A DNA stretch of 64,000 nucleotides from Opisthocomus hoazin. Taxonomy: Eukaryota; Chordata; Aves; Opisthocomiformes; Opisthocomidae. Location of the stretch: contig NC_134420.1 in the NCBI RefSeq assembly GCF_030867145.1, forward strand, positions 8,831,323-8,895,322, read 5' to 3'. Within the stretch, counting starts at the first letter, position 1. Each line of letters starts with the position of its first letter. The position numbers and the translations under genes were made by a program. Positions 1 to 13,822 of the stretch are shown here, in pieces. The notes beneath the pieces are model-generated. The model had not been told where the DNA came from. It searched no databases and saw only the letters and a program-made list of their open reading frames with translations.

Positions 1-748
1 CACTTTTCAAACAGCTGATATTTTGGAACTGGGAGTTAAATTATAAGTGCTTTGTCAAGACAATGATTGCACACAACAAAAGTGATACAGCAAGCCAGCA
101 AATAAAAGTTCTGTTCATTTTCCTTTCAAATTCATTATCTACATAGCACTTTATTGCTCATATCAATACATCTTATTAAAATACTTTTTTGTTTCCATGG
201 TAAGTCTATTCAGCTGGCAACCCAAACAGATATTTAAAAGTTCTGAAAAAGAAGGGGTATGGCTACCAAGTAAAACTGTCAAAATGCGCACTTGCTATTC
301 AATTCCTTGCTGAAATAGTTTTTGATAAGGACATATCACAACTTTAATGGAACCCTTCTTATATTGGAAGAAAAATAGTGGGCCTGCTCAAACCCACCAG
401 GAGTTGTAAAACGACAGTTAGCTCCCAAGAAGTACCCTGTACTTTCTGGCTGTGCTGCACTCCACATGCAGGCAATGTCCTTCCTCCAGGACAGCACTCT
501 TCACACTGCAAATTTCTCCCTGAAATCAAGTTTAGCAATTCATCAGAACCCGAGAAAACCTAAAAATCTGCAATCAAGTAGCTAAGATTGTACCAACCAA
601 AGAAAGACCCTCTTACCAAGATACTGCAAACTGCCTAGCAAATTAATTCTTCTGAATTCCGCCTTAGATAAGCAAACAAATAAACCACAGTGGATGTTTT
701 TACATTTAACTGCTTCTCATTAAGTCTTTCTGTGGAGCATGAACATAC

Positions 749-932
749 CAAGAGGACCGATGAATTTGAAACTCTCTTCTCCAGTTAAAAATCCCAAATT
801 AGTCACTTCTCCAGTGATGTATTTGAATCCCCCAAAGTCTGAGGCTAAGGTTCTAAGATCCACAGGCCTTTTTTTGCCTTGACTCTTAGTGATGAGGACA
901 TCACTTAAGGTATCTGTGCTTTGCTTTTGCAA
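749..932 (-). CDS. Candidate internal exon, phase 0 to 1, unrecognised gene
   Basis: On the minus strand a pyrimidine-rich acceptor (ttttacttgttccag) opens a 184-nt block that stays in frame for 61 codons and ends at a GTATGT donor. It starts LQKQSTDTL, has a basic patch (KSQGKKRPVDLR) and ends SFKFIGPLG. Length and phase agree (61 codons plus one base). The frame runs past the donor only to a stop ten codons on, as expected for intron. It is the most downstream exon I can support, so the gene continues beyond the left edge. I do not recognise the protein. A weak following exon near 610-655 was rejected because its phase does not fit. Confidence 0.55.
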
Positions 933-3900
933 CTGGAACAAGTAAAAACAGTGATGTTTTCTTGAAAAAGTTGATGCACACCATCTCTGCAACTTCGTAA
1001 TATGTGTTGTTATAGAATTACTATTTTTTAAACAATAGTGAGAAAAATAACCCCTTTAACCTAGCAAAGCTGTCTTAAATGCATACATGTATACACAAAT
1101 ATGACAGCAGGGCAATGTCTCTGCAATGAATAAGTTCTAGAATCTGATGGATGTTTCTGTGCAACTCCATGGCTTCAATCAATATTTAAGTTTCTCTATG
1201 GCACTAACATTTGTTAAGAGAAATAGACGGCAGTGAGTTTCATGAAAGCTCTCAGTAGCACAGTTCTCATTTACTTCCACCAGGAAAAGTAATGTGTAAT
1301 TTCAGGTTTTTGTCAATACATTAACCTTTTCACAAGTGTTTTTAGAGCTGGATAGCTCGATGAAGAGGGGTAGGATGGATTAACTGCTGAATACAATATA
1401 GAGTAATGCCCTAAGTTGCGAGTCTTCTGTGGACTGGCCTGCGTATTCACCTAATCATAAGAAAAAATATTATTAAATAATTAGTTTTGTTGCAAGTGTT
1501 GCTGCAACTCCCAGTTTGTGAAGTGTGCTGCCATGGTGAGGGGGTTACCTGACTGGGATAGGGTACAAGGCATTCTGAGCCTTTCATTGTATCCAGGAGA
1601 CACACACTACATGGAGGCATGAGAGAATTTGTAACAGCTGAGATGCACTGGTCCAGCAGGTACCAGACAGGGAACTAGAGCATCCCTTCAGAGTACCCTG
1701 ACCCTGCTAGCTGGTGCTAAACAAACGCAGGCAGGTCTATGTCAGCATCCTCTGTCTATCCCTTGTTTACTTTATGTATACAAATAAAGAGATTGCATAT
1801 CTGCTCAGAGAACAGACAATCTTTTTGTACATCATCAGGAAAGTGGGATCTCATTGTGATTAGAACTGCATCAACATTCAAGAAAATGTTGGGTTTGGGG
1901 TGTTTTTGTTTAGTTGCTTTTTTACTTATTTCATGTTACACATGGGAAAACATGGGTTTAGAAGGCACCTGCAATGCTTGTCTGTATTATATATGACAAA
2001 GTAGAGAATTGTGCTGTGTTTCCACTTCTGTTCACCACCACTTCTCTTTGCACAACTTTTAAATGAGGACAGAGGACTGCATCAGTGATACAGCAAAAAA
2101 CGAGAATTGGGACCCATTCTTATGTACATCTAATGGCTCCATCGCCACACAACTAGGCAAGAGACTTGACCTAGATTCTAGATCAAGTTGCATGCTGTAC
2201 TACAGCCCTAAAAGGAACCAACTTGTAAATCTGTGTCCTCAGAGTTAAAGTATTAGTTTCTTTTACCTTGCATGTGAACAATAGCAAATACAGCTTAAAC
2301 TTGGAACATGAAACTGCTAAAAAGAACAAGGAAAAATGCATAAGTATGAGAAGACAAATTTAAGCTCCCCAAAACCTACAGCATGAAAATAATTAGCACA
2401 AAAGATTTCAACTTCAGCATGCCGTACTTTCAGTCTAGTGTGTGAAGTCTTTAATATTCAACTCCTGCAAAGCAATTTGTAATAACCTATTCCAAGCATA
2501 TTATAGCATAAAGGCAATATGGTATATCAATCATCTAAAATATTTACACTTTGTTAAAATAGATAGCTTCACAGTTTATAAGTTATGAAAAATGAATGAC
2601 TAACAAAATAAGTCATGATTTCAAGTTTTTCTTAACAATCATCTTTCACAAATCAGCTAAGAACTGTATTACGAGAGCAGCCATGTCTACATTTAACAGT
2701 CTTCTAGTTGAAAATGCTAATAATAGTGTGAGTAAAGTTATCCAAGCTCTAGCACTACCGTACCAGAAAAGGCATCCATACTTCGGTCATTCTGGAAAAG
2801 GAAGCAATTGTTTCCTGCAATGCTAAATAAGGGGGGTGGAGGGTTTTTGTTTGTTCTGTAATACATTATTTAACCATGAAAAGCTGCCCAATTTCATCAT
2901 ACACTGGATTATTTAAAAATGTTATTACCAGTAGACTCAATAATTCACTCAAAAGAGTTAAGTACGATAAGATATTAGGAAGCAAGGGTACCAACAGAAA
3001 CAGAACACTGCTGCAATGAAGCTAAGACAGAATGATTGTAGGCATGTTACAAGAGATCTTACATGAATACAGAGAATATTTTCATTTATAATAACTGGAA
3101 GTTCAATTCCAATTTAATTTCTTGCTTTTAATGGTATAAATGCCAAGTAAATCATTAAAAGAAATGTCAGCTCTGTCAGTGGCAGCTGCTCTTACTACTG
3201 AAAAAGGAGGGGAAGTGTAAGAGCAGGGCAGCCAGCAAACCCCACAGCGGTCTGCAAAGTCACTAGTGGGAAAACAACAAAGGCCTTTCCATGCAACTAA
3301 CACAGATGTGCCCATAGCCAAACTGTCAGAAACAGTTAAGATGACAGCCACTCACAGTTCATTATTTCCTTCTCACAGGTCACTGGGTGACAAGCTGGGT
3401 CACCATGCTTTGTCGGCTGCTACAGTCTTCCCCATCCCCCTCACCCCCCAGTTCTTAGTCTATTTAAATAAAGGTAAGGAGCTCAAATTGGTATACTAAT
3501 GTAAACAAATATCTTCAAATGCTTTCTGGAAATGGGAATGTAATGTTTGTTATACCTTCCTTTCTTTTTCAGATGGATATATAACATCTCCTCTCTGTGA
3601 TGAGTGGAGAAGTGGATTTGTATCTGTAGCAGATACAGCTATTAGAATAATTTTGTCAAGATGTGACTAAAGCAGATAATGAAAGCTAATTTGTCACCAA
3701 TTCAAAGCTTTAACCTTTAGAACACTTACATGGCAGACACAACATGGAAAAACATTGCAACTCAGTGAAAAGACGGTTTTCTCAGAGGAGTTTTCACAAA
3801 TAGAAATCTGAAGGAGTACTTTTTAAATTCAGAAAATACAGACTAAAGTGAGTTTTTTGTGGAACACATGTAAATAGATTCTAAGAATAATCCAGTAGTG

Positions 3901-6900
3901 AATTAATTTTTTAATACTTTCTCATCTGTCTTCACGGAGTAATCAATTTACAATGAGATGTAGATTACTACTTTTACCTATGTTTTGCCGACTTGGAATT
4001 TAAAATGAACGAACAGTGTATAAAGAATCAAGGTCAGGCATCTGCTTAGCTCTAACAAACAATTGTACCAATTCATAGCTGTGTCATTGATGGAAGTGGG
4101 ATAACACTTCCGTCTCCTTAGGGGTATTTCTTAGTCATATTTCCTACACTAATAAGTCTTATAAGAATATAACAACTGAATTTGTCCAACCAATTCAGAA
4201 AAATTAAAATGAAACCAATTGTCCCAGATGTGTCTTTCTTAGTATTAAATATGACAAGGTCATAAGCATTCTGACCCAGATCCAAGAATGCTTGTACCTA
4301 GCACGTACTTAACTTGGAGCACACTTATATGCATATCTGGATTGGAGACAAAATATTCAGAAAACAAGCTTGCTCATGGAAACAAAGCAATCCAATAAGG
4401 CCTGAAACCAAAACTGCATTAAAAAAGGTAATTAATTTCAGAAACGTGACTAGTGCCTTTTAAAGCAACAACTCACAGCTTGAATGCACTGCTAGGACAG
4501 CACAAATCTGTTACAGTTGTTGATATAAGAGGACTCTCTTACTTTCCTAGTTGGGCTCAACAAGTAAGATCATAAGAACAAGAGAAGTAATTTAAAATGC
4601 TGACAGAAGTTGCAGGGGTTACATTTACACAATTTAACACCCAAAACATTAAGTTATCGTCTTGATCCAGGCAAAGATAATACTATGTAATGTCCTTCTA
4701 CAAGTGTCCATTCAAAAAAATTTTCTGCGCAAAAGGAAGCAGTGGATTTGCTGTTTCCTATACATGAACAGTGATAATAAGAACAAGGATGGGAAGGAAG
4801 TTAGCGGTCATTAGTTACTTAGTTAAGTCATTTGTTCTTGTGCACTGAGAGAAGTACATAAATCACAGTCATACAGGTCACCTCTCTACTCATCCTTACC
4901 CTAAAGGTCACGTCTTTTCAGCAGCTTGAACCCTTCATGTCTAGCAACTAGATTATGATTGGATTTTGGTCTGTTTGGGGCACTACTTGTCATTTAGAAA
5001 GGATTTTTTCCTCAGTGGTATTTGCTGGAATGGATGCGTTCTTCTCCTTGCATAAAAACACAGAGATTCAGTCAGGTAAATCAGAGATGAGGTTCAGGAT
5101 TTCATATCTTATAGGGATCATGTAAATTAGCACAAGTATGAGATGCATTGAAAAAACAACATTGGAAAGAACACTGAATAAGATGTCCCTGAATATAGTA
5201 AGGACTTGTCGAGACCACTAAGGGGACAAAAAAAGAAAGAAACAAGCTTATTTCCTTGTCACCTTTACTATCATGTATCAAAGGATAGTGTACAAGCAGC
5301 TAAACAATGTGCAGGTAAGAAAGGGGCTGACCGCAGCCTTCAACCAGCAAAAATAAATAAGAAAAGAAAGTCTAATTGTATGAAAATTATGGGTAAACAG
5401 ACAAACATACAAATTATGAGTAAAGTTATGAGTAAACAAACTTGTACTCTAATTAACCACATTCTTTGAAACGTCACCCTTTTCAAAAGGCTCTTCCTAC
5501 AACATCCTATAGAATAAGGTTTTCTTTCAACGTGGGGCTGACTTCATGCTGTCGTGGCTAACTGTGGAAGTGTGACTATCTCAGAAACCAAACCAGCAAA
5601 ACTCTAAGAATGACAGCTCTGAAATGCATATTCCTCCAAAATACCAAGCTGGAAAAGGAAACATTTAGGGCAGGACTCAATAGTTTAAAAATAGACACCC
5701 ACTAGTATTTGAGACTGCTAATGTACCCAAAGGATCTGCATAATTCTCACAGATGTAACACAGGATTGGCAGGAGACTTGCAGTAATCCAAAGCAGCTGT
5801 AAGCCTGGTGATATACATCTCAACACCTAAAAATTACCCTAAACACCTATGTCTGGGCAGCTGAATCTCCTTTTAGAGACACAGTTTGCTTTCCGTCTCA
5901 GTAAGCCAAAGTTTTATAAAAATCTACAAATGTGTTGAGCAGGACAGTTAACCAAAAAGAGTTTTATAAAACCAGCTGAACTTCTTAGGAGGAACAGTGA
6001 TCACAGTCTTCACTTTATCAACCCATATAGCTGGGCCAACTTCTGAAGCAAAAATTCTAGGACACAGAGATATAGTTTCCTCTACTAACACACAATTCAT
6101 ACCTCATTTGCGCTCATAACAGTTTTTCATGTTATTTTGTAAAGAAAGGCAAAATTTATTGCTACCTGGAAACTGAACAGCTTTTCAAATCACAGAAGAT
6201 AAATAAAATCCTGTCTCCTATTTCTAACATCACCTTGCATCACTGAAAGCATTCTACAAACTACAGTGGAATGTGGCAGCTCTTTAACTGAATACATTAG
6301 TATTTATCACAGTCTAGTGGAAAATAGCAGCTAAAGAGAATTTAAATCACTTAGTACTTCCCATAACAGAGGTAACTGCAGAAGTTTTGAATTAGTTACC
6401 ATTGTCATTTAATGCCAAATGTTTCTGACAGTAAAATAATGTTATTTTAGTATTAAAATTTTTTTTTTCTATATTTAATTCTAGTTCAGGAAACGCTTTA
6501 TACTGCATAACTCCACTTTCGGTGGGAAGAGATGCATAAAGACGTAGCCTTTAAGCACTGAATGATTGACTTTCTATCTTGACTGCAGATACCTTCCTAA
6601 ATCAAATGTCTCTGGTCTGCAAGAGAAGATTTTTAGCTTAAAATTTATATACTGTTATCTGAGGCTGAAAGCAGGGACACTCAGTTGAAGAAATTTCACT
6701 TATCCATTGTACTTAAATGAAGTACTTTGAAGGGATCCTAACCTCATATTGCATATTTATAGAATAACAATTCATACTCAAAACACTGTGGAGAAAATGG
6801 TCTTGTCTAAACCTTCATCTTACACTGCAGAAGCCATCTTTTGAAAGAGCCAATATAGTCAATATTAACTTTGGTACTTTTGTTTATGTTGTAAACATAC

Positions 6901-7005
6901 AACAGAATTTATTAGTAGTTAAATCATATATGTTTACTTAAGCTTTAAAGTTCTTTGATTTGTTAAAAAACAAAATTACCCAAAATACAGGTAACCTACC
7001 TCTAC
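933..7005. other. Intron-like DNA with no strong gene signal
   Basis: AT-rich, low-complexity sequence with many short chance ORFs. I see no CR1 copy or long repeat. Two weak items are noted separately: a possible 32-nt minus-strand micro-exon (3063-3094) and a plus-strand open stretch after a strong acceptor (3573-3670). Confidence 0.5.
3063..3094 (-). CDS. Possible 32-nt micro-exon, phase 1 to 0
   Basis: Flanked on the minus strand by aacttccag and a GTAAGATC donor. In phase 1 it reads IINENILCIH and ends in phase 0, so it would link the exon at 7006-7107 (ends phase 1) to 749-932 (starts phase 0). It was found by looking for a phase-compatible link, so the support is weak and chance is a real alternative. 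Confidence 0.2.
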
Positions 7006-7107
7006 CTAGGCAGTTCCCAAAAAACTGCTGATAGTCAATATCTTCAGATACCTCAGTCATATCACAGTCTTCAGACACATTTGAGAAATATTTTGGATAC
7101 TCAAAGA
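7006..7107 (-). CDS. Candidate internal exon, phase 1 to 1, acidic
   Basis: A 102-nt open block on the minus strand between a caaatatttag acceptor and a GTAGAG donor (a second donor, GTAGGT, lies six bases further on). The translation begins FEYPKYFSNVSED and continues with an acidic stretch (CDMTEVSEDIDYQQFF) before GNCL. Composition is protein-like and unlike the surrounding AT-rich noise. It needs one base from an upstream exon; the weak block at 7290-7330 supplies it in phase. No family recognised. Confidence 0.45.
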
Positions 7108-7289
7108 CTAAATATTTGCAAGATATTATAAATGAAACACCAGAAATACTAGCCCTTGAAGGAGGACCAGACAAGCAAATCTATGGGTTCTCTAAGGGTA
7201 ATACTTTCAAGGGAAGAGCTACAATAGCCTAAATAAACCAAATCTGATTGTTGCTTGCAGTCACCTGTAAATTACTGTTATTGACTTAC

Positions 7290-7330
7290 TGCCAGTAGTA
7301 ATAACAAAAATAACTAGTTCGACTTTCATT
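7290..7330 (-). CDS. Possible 41-nt exon, phase 2 to 1
   Basis: Ends at a very good donor (GGCA then GTAAGTCA) on the minus strand. The acceptor (cattcaccattag) is weak. In phase 2 it reads MKVELVIFVITTG and joins 7953-8110 to 7006-7107 without a frame break. Selected by phase compatibility, so treat as tentative. Confidence 0.25.
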
Positions 7331-7952
7331 CTAATGGTGAATGACGTCTCATTCTTTCATCTGAATAGGGTGTCCCTTTTTAAAATATCTATAAATACCC
7401 AAAAGCTCAAAAAAACCCTAGTAAAATGCCATTCTTATAAGAGAGTTTCAGTTGTCTAAAGAAAGGCAAATTCTTTAGCCTGCTATAAGTGGAAGTAATT
7501 AAGAACACTACTATTTATCTTTTATTCAAGTTAAAATACAGTCCTATATTGAAAGTGACTGTGTCACTTAGTATTTTGGCTCAGCGTGACTTTCAGTTTT
7601 CTAACAAAACCTTTACCATTTAAACCTAAGTCTTGTGGCACTAAATGTGTCACAATGTTGATACAACTCCTATTTCTTTGTGTAATTTGCATGATGTGAG
7701 GTTTGTACATAAAAATTAAAAAGTAAAGTTGCAATTACAACCACACATCACCACATCAATCTTCAAAATAAATCAAAAAAAGCACATAAATGTCACTCCT
7801 TTTCATTAATTTTGGTCAAAATCCCTGTTCACTTATCAGCCAGAGGGTTTCTGAGATATTTCAATAATATCCAGGAAATCAATCTTACATGAAACTGAAG
7901 GAAAACATCTAATGTCATTGAACAATAAATATCAGTTCTGTCAGTGGCTTAC

Positions 7953-8110
7953 CTTTGAGCTGAGGCCTTAGGATGTTTCTCTTCTAGTTTCCTCACCAGT
8001 GCTACTGTCAGCTGTGTAGTCTCCCCTAGGGGATCTGCAGACATTAAATGGGCGTCCAAAGGTCCTGAAAGTTGTTTCTGATTAGGGTTGCTGACATTTT
8101 TTTGCAGAAC
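7953..8110 (-). CDS. Candidate internal exon, phase 0 to 2
   Basis: A 158-nt minus-strand exon with acceptor cctctcttag and donor GTAAGCC. It opens VLQKNVSNPNQKQLSGPLD, has a hydrophilic middle (SADPLGETTQL), and ends with a charged helical stretch (ALVRKLEEKHPKASAQ). It begins at a codon boundary exactly as required by 8531-8689, which ends at one. Two adjacent open exons in register with standard splice sites make this the best-supported coding pair in the window. Likely a linker or coiled region of a larger protein; function unknown. Confidence 0.65.
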
Positions 8111-8530
8111 CTAAGAGAGGGAAGTACAACCATGTAATTTATATATTGCTAATTAAAATAATGTGTGTCTACTTTTTCAAGTAAGGCTGTTGATTAGCGG
8201 AAAATGTCAGAAATACAGATAGCTATGTCAAGATGCATCAAGAAGCACAAATTTAGAGATCTAGTGATTTTTCCCTTCCTTGAGTTTTTTCACATAGGAA
8301 ATAGGAAATTTCAAAAACTTGTTTTATGTAGGCTATAAGCTTAAACTGTTCTGAGACACAAATATATATTGAATAAATATTTATTAAAATCCTTGTACAA
8401 CTATTATTTGCCTAATATATAAATACCTTATTATATTAAGAAGTCAAACGAGGTTATTTAAGGAAATAAGTTGACTTCCACACTGATATTTCTCTTTTCA
8501 AAACGTATTTTTGAAAGGACTGTCTCTGAC

Positions 8531-8689
8531 CTGCCTCTGGCTTAATACTGTGACCTCTTCTGTGGAGCTGCTGTCTATCTGCTGATGAGCTGCAGACCAG
8601 GCCCCATGGTGAATGCGGTTTTCTGTCTGGGTCACCTCCTCTCTTTCATTTAGTTCCTCTAGGTAGGTCAGGACAAACTCAGAGTAAGC
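8531..8689 (-). CDS. Candidate internal exon, phase 0 to 0, charged helix
   Basis: A 159-nt (53-codon) minus-strand exon with acceptor ctttcctacag and donor GTCAGA. It starts AYSEFVLTYLEELNEREE, typical of an amphipathic helix, then becomes Gln/Ser/Glu-rich (HQQIDSSSTEEVTVLSQRQ), a low-complexity tail usual for disordered linkers. It is in phase with the next exon at 7953-8110. No recognisable catalytic motif, signal peptide or membrane segment. Confidence 0.65.
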
Positions 8690-9230
8690 CTGTAGGAAAG
8701 GACAAAGGAAGAGGAATAATGAAGAAAAACATCAGCTACATCAGCAGAATCATAACAGTCTAAACGCCAGGAACGACGGGAAAAGTAGTTGCCGATGTAC
8801 GCTATGTCACAAAAGTTGCTGCATGTAAATAACTTTGTATTCCACAAAATTTTAAAAGTCAGTGCTAGATAGTGACCTTTTCATGTGCACTAAATTGAAA
8901 AGCATGTAAAACATTGGAACATTATATATCAGTTTAAGAATAAAGACCAACAGCTCTCAAAATGAAATTCTTATAAACAGAAAGAAATAAAATTTTGTAT
9001 CCCTGTATTTGCGTACTATTTAACTAAGTATACATAACATTTAGGTAGGCATTTCAACGTAATACATTAAAAGAATTGAAAACAGCATATTCTGAAATCC
9101 AGACGCATCACATACTGAAAAAGCCTTCGTGATGGTTTTGAAACCAGAAGAATTTTTCTGCTTTAATTTATTAAATCAATTGCCTTCTTAATACTTTCAT
9201 ACTTTTGACCCTTGCTTACATGGCAAAATG

Positions 9231-9256
9231 CCCCCCCCCCAAAAAAAAATATATAT
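9231..9256 (+). repeat. Simple repeat: C10 A9 (TA)n
   Basis: A run of ten C, nine A and then TATATAT. Low-complexity; a likely site of sequencing or assembly length error. Confidence 0.9.
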
Positions 9257-10569
9257 CTCAACAATTACTTTGTGCTGAATTTGAGACATTAACATTACAG
9301 CTACTTAACCTTATAATCCCCAGATCTTGTACCATACGATCAGTTTTATTTCTTCAGCTCAGTCTGTGAAATGAGTACATTGCCATTTCTCAGGCGCTAC
9401 TTCAATTCAAGCAGTAGTCGCTCTGCTGTCCTCATGATGAAATAGGCAGAATCTTCCTTTATCTGAAATATTTTTTGTTTAAAATAAAAATTACAGTTTA
9501 AAATTCTTAGAGAACTTGCACTATTTTTAATTGAAAATGTATAGATATTAACTACATTAAATTGAACCAAAAATCAGAGCCATTCAAATACTTTGACAGT
9601 TAACACTTCAACAAATTGAAATCAAGAATCTATTAAATCCTTATGGTTACAGAATGAAGCATCTCACAGGTACAAGAAAAGCCATCTTTTTCTGTCCCAT
9701 TACTCATAAGTGAATAAACATAAGCCATTTCACAATGCAGGTAATCCTACAGTATTTAAGCACTTGGGCATGTCTTCCAAAGCCAATTCTGCATGGACAT
9801 CCCACAGATTTACTGAACCTTCTCAGATCAAGAGGAAAGCAGAATACCGAAACTAAAACCTACTCTCAAGTTCTGAGTAGATGACTTTTTGTCCGTATCC
9901 TATATTTTATAATACTAAGTATTTTGTTGTTTTGAACTTGAGATTTACCAGACATTCCTAAAAATAAAGCTCAGGTTTTAGCTTCAGATGTACCATTTCT
10001 TTAGCCTTCTGTCAGACTTTTCCCACGAGTGTTGATATTTTCTATTTAGGACCATAGATATTTTCTGTTTAGAACCATTCAGGACTATTCTACTTTAAAA
10101 TAAATCCCTTCAACAGCAGGAGTACAACAAACAGTGGGGTGCTCTTATTTCTTGAGGAAAAAATTCTTCACCAATCAATAATACTAACTCTCCTGCTGTT
10201 TATCACCTTGTATAGACAATACATAATGAAACTTATCTCTGTTTCCTCATAGTTCCATCTGCATTTTAATTCTGATGTAATACATTAACTTAGATTCAGC
10301 ATATTTTTCAAATTTGGCTGCATGAATAATGAGCTAAGATTCCATGTCTTTAAATAACAAGTTCTTCCTCTACAAGCATTTCACACTCACTCTACTCCCT
10401 AGTGCTGCTAAGGAAAGGGACTCTGGTTTCTCTCTCTCACTTTTCACCTTTTCTGCCCAACCCCATGCCATCACCGCTTCTGCCTCAGAAGAAAGCATTT
10501 GGCAGCCATGCAATGAATACAGAGAACTGACCTAAGTTTTAATTAACACAGTAAAGTGTTAGTTATTAC

Positions 10570-10658
10570 CCATCTGTGTACTCAAATCCAGTTCACTGTG
10601 AGGCACGCTTGTGCCAGAATCCGAGACAGCATGGAAGCTGGTGTGAGAGTTCTCTTCT
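10570..10658 (-). CDS. Candidate internal exon, phase 2 to 1, Ser/Glu-rich
   Basis: An 89-nt open block on the minus strand from a gaatcgagcag acceptor to a GTAATA donor. It reads EENSHTSFHAVSDSG followed by TSVPHSELDLSTQM, the same hydrophilic Ser/His/Glu style as the exon at 8531-8689. An in-frame TGA just upstream sets the limit of the frame. Its phases do not join directly to the neighbouring candidates, so if real at least one more exon lies on each side. Confidence 0.35.
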
Positions 10659-13600
10659 CTGCTCGATTCAGCTCAGGGGCTGTAGGTATGTGTTTCCTTT
10701 ACGCTAAACGACTTCTGTGGGTATTCCAGGGAATCTCTCTTCAGAGAGGTGAAGAAACAAAACAAACTCCCAGTGCAGAATGAGGCAACAGCCTTAAACC
10801 CTCACAGTACAAGAAAAGGCATTTCCCAGCTAGTTCAACTCTTAAGCAAATACAATAATTTGGAAAGTTTTATTTCTAGTCTGAAATGTGTTCCACCAGG
10901 TCTAGGATACATTCTGCTTTCAGTGCGTATCACTTATGATAGAGTCTTTTGTGAAACACATGTTCAAAACTCAGAGTGTATAAAGAGCGCTCTGAGCTTA
11001 TCTTGATTACCTTCTAGAACTGATAATTGACTTCCACTTTTATTTACTTATACTTTTTTATTGGCTTACACTTTTTATTGACTTTTATTTTTAAGTTATC
11101 CATAAAGTTTACATGAATAAGAGTACATAACTACCTATCCCAAATATGGATATCATTAAATAGTAGTCTATTAACTAAAAATGTAAGGGATACAATATCA
11201 ATATTAATTTGTTGTTTCTGCGTAAGAATAGTTCAGGAAATAGCAAAGCAATATCATGATTGAATTATGAATCAACATCTTAAAAAATGCTTGATGATTT
11301 TAACGTTTTTTCAAAACAAGCTAGTATTCTCTGACATAATAAAGTAAACCATACCTTAATTGCATAGGGGAGAGTGTATGAATAGAGGAGAGTATGTTAA
11401 TGGCAAACACGGCAAGTAGTATGTATTAATTCCAAGAAAGTGAGTTCCTTCTCAATCTGAATGATGTGTCACATATCATTACACTGTATTATGCTGCTTT
11501 ACTTTATGTCAGTTTTTGTTGGCCTACATATGCTGCAACTTAAAATAATATGACACTACAGATAAAGTGAATGTGATAGGAAATACATAGAGAAATATAC
11601 CATTTTCCAAAGATATCCACCACTACTAGCATTTTTCCCCTAATAAAAAGAAACACAGACTAGAACCAGCGTTCTAGTTATTAACTCTCAGAAACTTTAG
11701 AAATCTCTCTCCATGATATACAAACCACAATAATTTTTATATTGCAGTAAATAACAATCAGTATGTATAATTAAATAAAGACTAGTATAGTTGACAACTT
11801 TTTTTTTACAATGGTCTGAATCATTCTAGCACAATTCCAGATAACAGACAAAGTAATGGGAACACGGTCTCCATTTCAGACCGTTGGAGTTGCACGAGTA
11901 AGAGAATCTAATCCAATGCCCAGATGAAAGGATGAAAAGGGAGGGTTCATGCTAGAGAGGAGCATCTGGCATTGACTTCCTAGTGGACAGTGGCCCTCTG
12001 CAATTTTCCCAAGGTCAGCAGCACAGAATGCTGCAGACCTTCCCAACACTTCTGTGAACGTTTTCATAAGTGTTCAAATAATCAGAAAAAGGTACAATTT
12101 ATTGAGTCTTCCTGAATCCCTGAATATAATCCACTGGTATGCTAATGCAAAACAACTTATTTTTTTGAGGAGAACAAGGTGGCTGGGGATAAAGCCACAC
12201 TTCTGTGAGTACTCTACCACTCTCCCATTGCTGTCCATGAATTCTTGATAGTATCTTGCATAAACCAGCTGACCTACAAAACATCAGACTTCAAACAAGC
12301 TGCTGACCAAGATCCCTGGCCACAAAAAATGCAGATGAAGAGCAGCTCCTCTGACAACACTGTGCACTGAAGACCATTGCACTTGAACTGACCAAAGTTA
12401 TGAGAAAGCAATCTCTCAGCAATATGTTTTTCCAGGAAATGTATTTTATTTTAATCAACAATCTATTTTAGAAGGGCTGTTTTCTTTAACTATGCAAGAG
12501 TAAGCACAACTAAACAGTAACTCAATATTATTTTGGAAATTTGTTTCAATTCTTTTTCTATCTAATTGGGGGAAGGGGATTTCTAAATTTGGCAATTCTG
12601 CTTAGACTTGAAGATAAAAAAAAAATTTGTTCTTATTCAGCACTAGTTTTCAGGAAACCTGCTTTGACAGAGGAATTTCATAGACTCATAGAAAGATTTA
12701 TTTACTGAGATTCTTTGAGATTCATCCATAACAAGATTAAGGACTGTACTTTAAAATTCTCCCTGAAGAACATTAATTTTGCACAAACATGTTGCGTGAC
12801 TTGCAATAAAAACAGGATGCCTCTAACTTCTTTAATCAAAGAACATTTCACTATTAACTAAAGTTTTTGCCATGTTTGTTCTATAAACGAATTCTTTGTA
12901 ATTTGTGCTTGTTAAATGTTAACACAATGTGCGAGTAACATACCAAGCTTGAGCTTAAGAGTTTTAATTTCTATCCCAGAACATGTTTTAAGCCTCTGTT
13001 AAATTAATATAAAAGCAGTGAAGCATACAACTCATTTTAAATGCCAATTGTTCTTTTGGTTTCTTTTAGAGTTGCCTCACTTCTAAATACTGACTTCTAG
13101 TTATCACACGTTACTATACCGATTAAACAATAAGATCTATTTTTACTACATAATTGAAATAAATGTGCACTACTATTCAAGGAACAAAGCGTTAAAAACA
13201 AAATTAAGATGAAAATTTACAAGTAAAATAATGAACTGGTTCCATTAGTTTTAAAAAGGTTTTCATAAAATACAGTATGTTTCCATTTATTCACTAAATA
13301 GAAAATATTTATAAAGATGACATGAACAGGAAATACAATAGTGGTATCACAGCATTAAAACAGCAAATACGTTCATTGAAGGTTTCATATAGGAAAAGGG
13401 AACACACTGTAAAAAACAAAAAACCCCAGAGAGTCCAGCATTCAGCAAATACAGATATAACGCGATACTTTACAGTAGATCGAGACATTTCCTGAACCCA
13501 CTGTTGACAGATGCTGCTTTTGTCTGTTACAAAATGAGTAATTCAAAGAGTTATATCTCATTTTATCAAAACACAAAAATAAATCAGCAGAGAAAATGGC

Positions 13601-13822
13601 ATTTACACTTTGAATAGCATGATTTTGCAAGGAAAAACCACTTGATTTCTGATAATAACACCACTAATACGCATCTAATGCAGTAAATAAAGGTGTGGAA
13701 AAGAAAGTCCTATGCAGCTTATTCTGTTGAATAAGGGGAATGGGAAATGAGTCATGTATTAGGACTTTCTGAAAGGACTGAATTTATTTTTATAATAATG
13801 CAAACTAAATCAGAAAGCCTAC
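10659..13822. other. Intron-like DNA, nothing recognisable
   Basis: AT-rich sequence without CR1 or other familiar repeats. The 11876-12067 minus-strand frame is open for 63 codons but has no convincing splice sites. Confidence 0.5.

Noticed and set aside
606..655. Possible 46-nt exon with good splice sites (acceptor tttgtttgcttatctaag, donor GTAAGAGG)
   Set aside because: The frame required by the preceding exon 749-932 hits a stop within it; its only open frame is out of phase.
9394..9464. Minus-strand block reading IKEDSAYFIMRTAERLLLEL
   Set aside because: It has a good acceptor but ends in an in-frame TAG with only a poor GTAGCG donor, and its phase does not join its neighbours.
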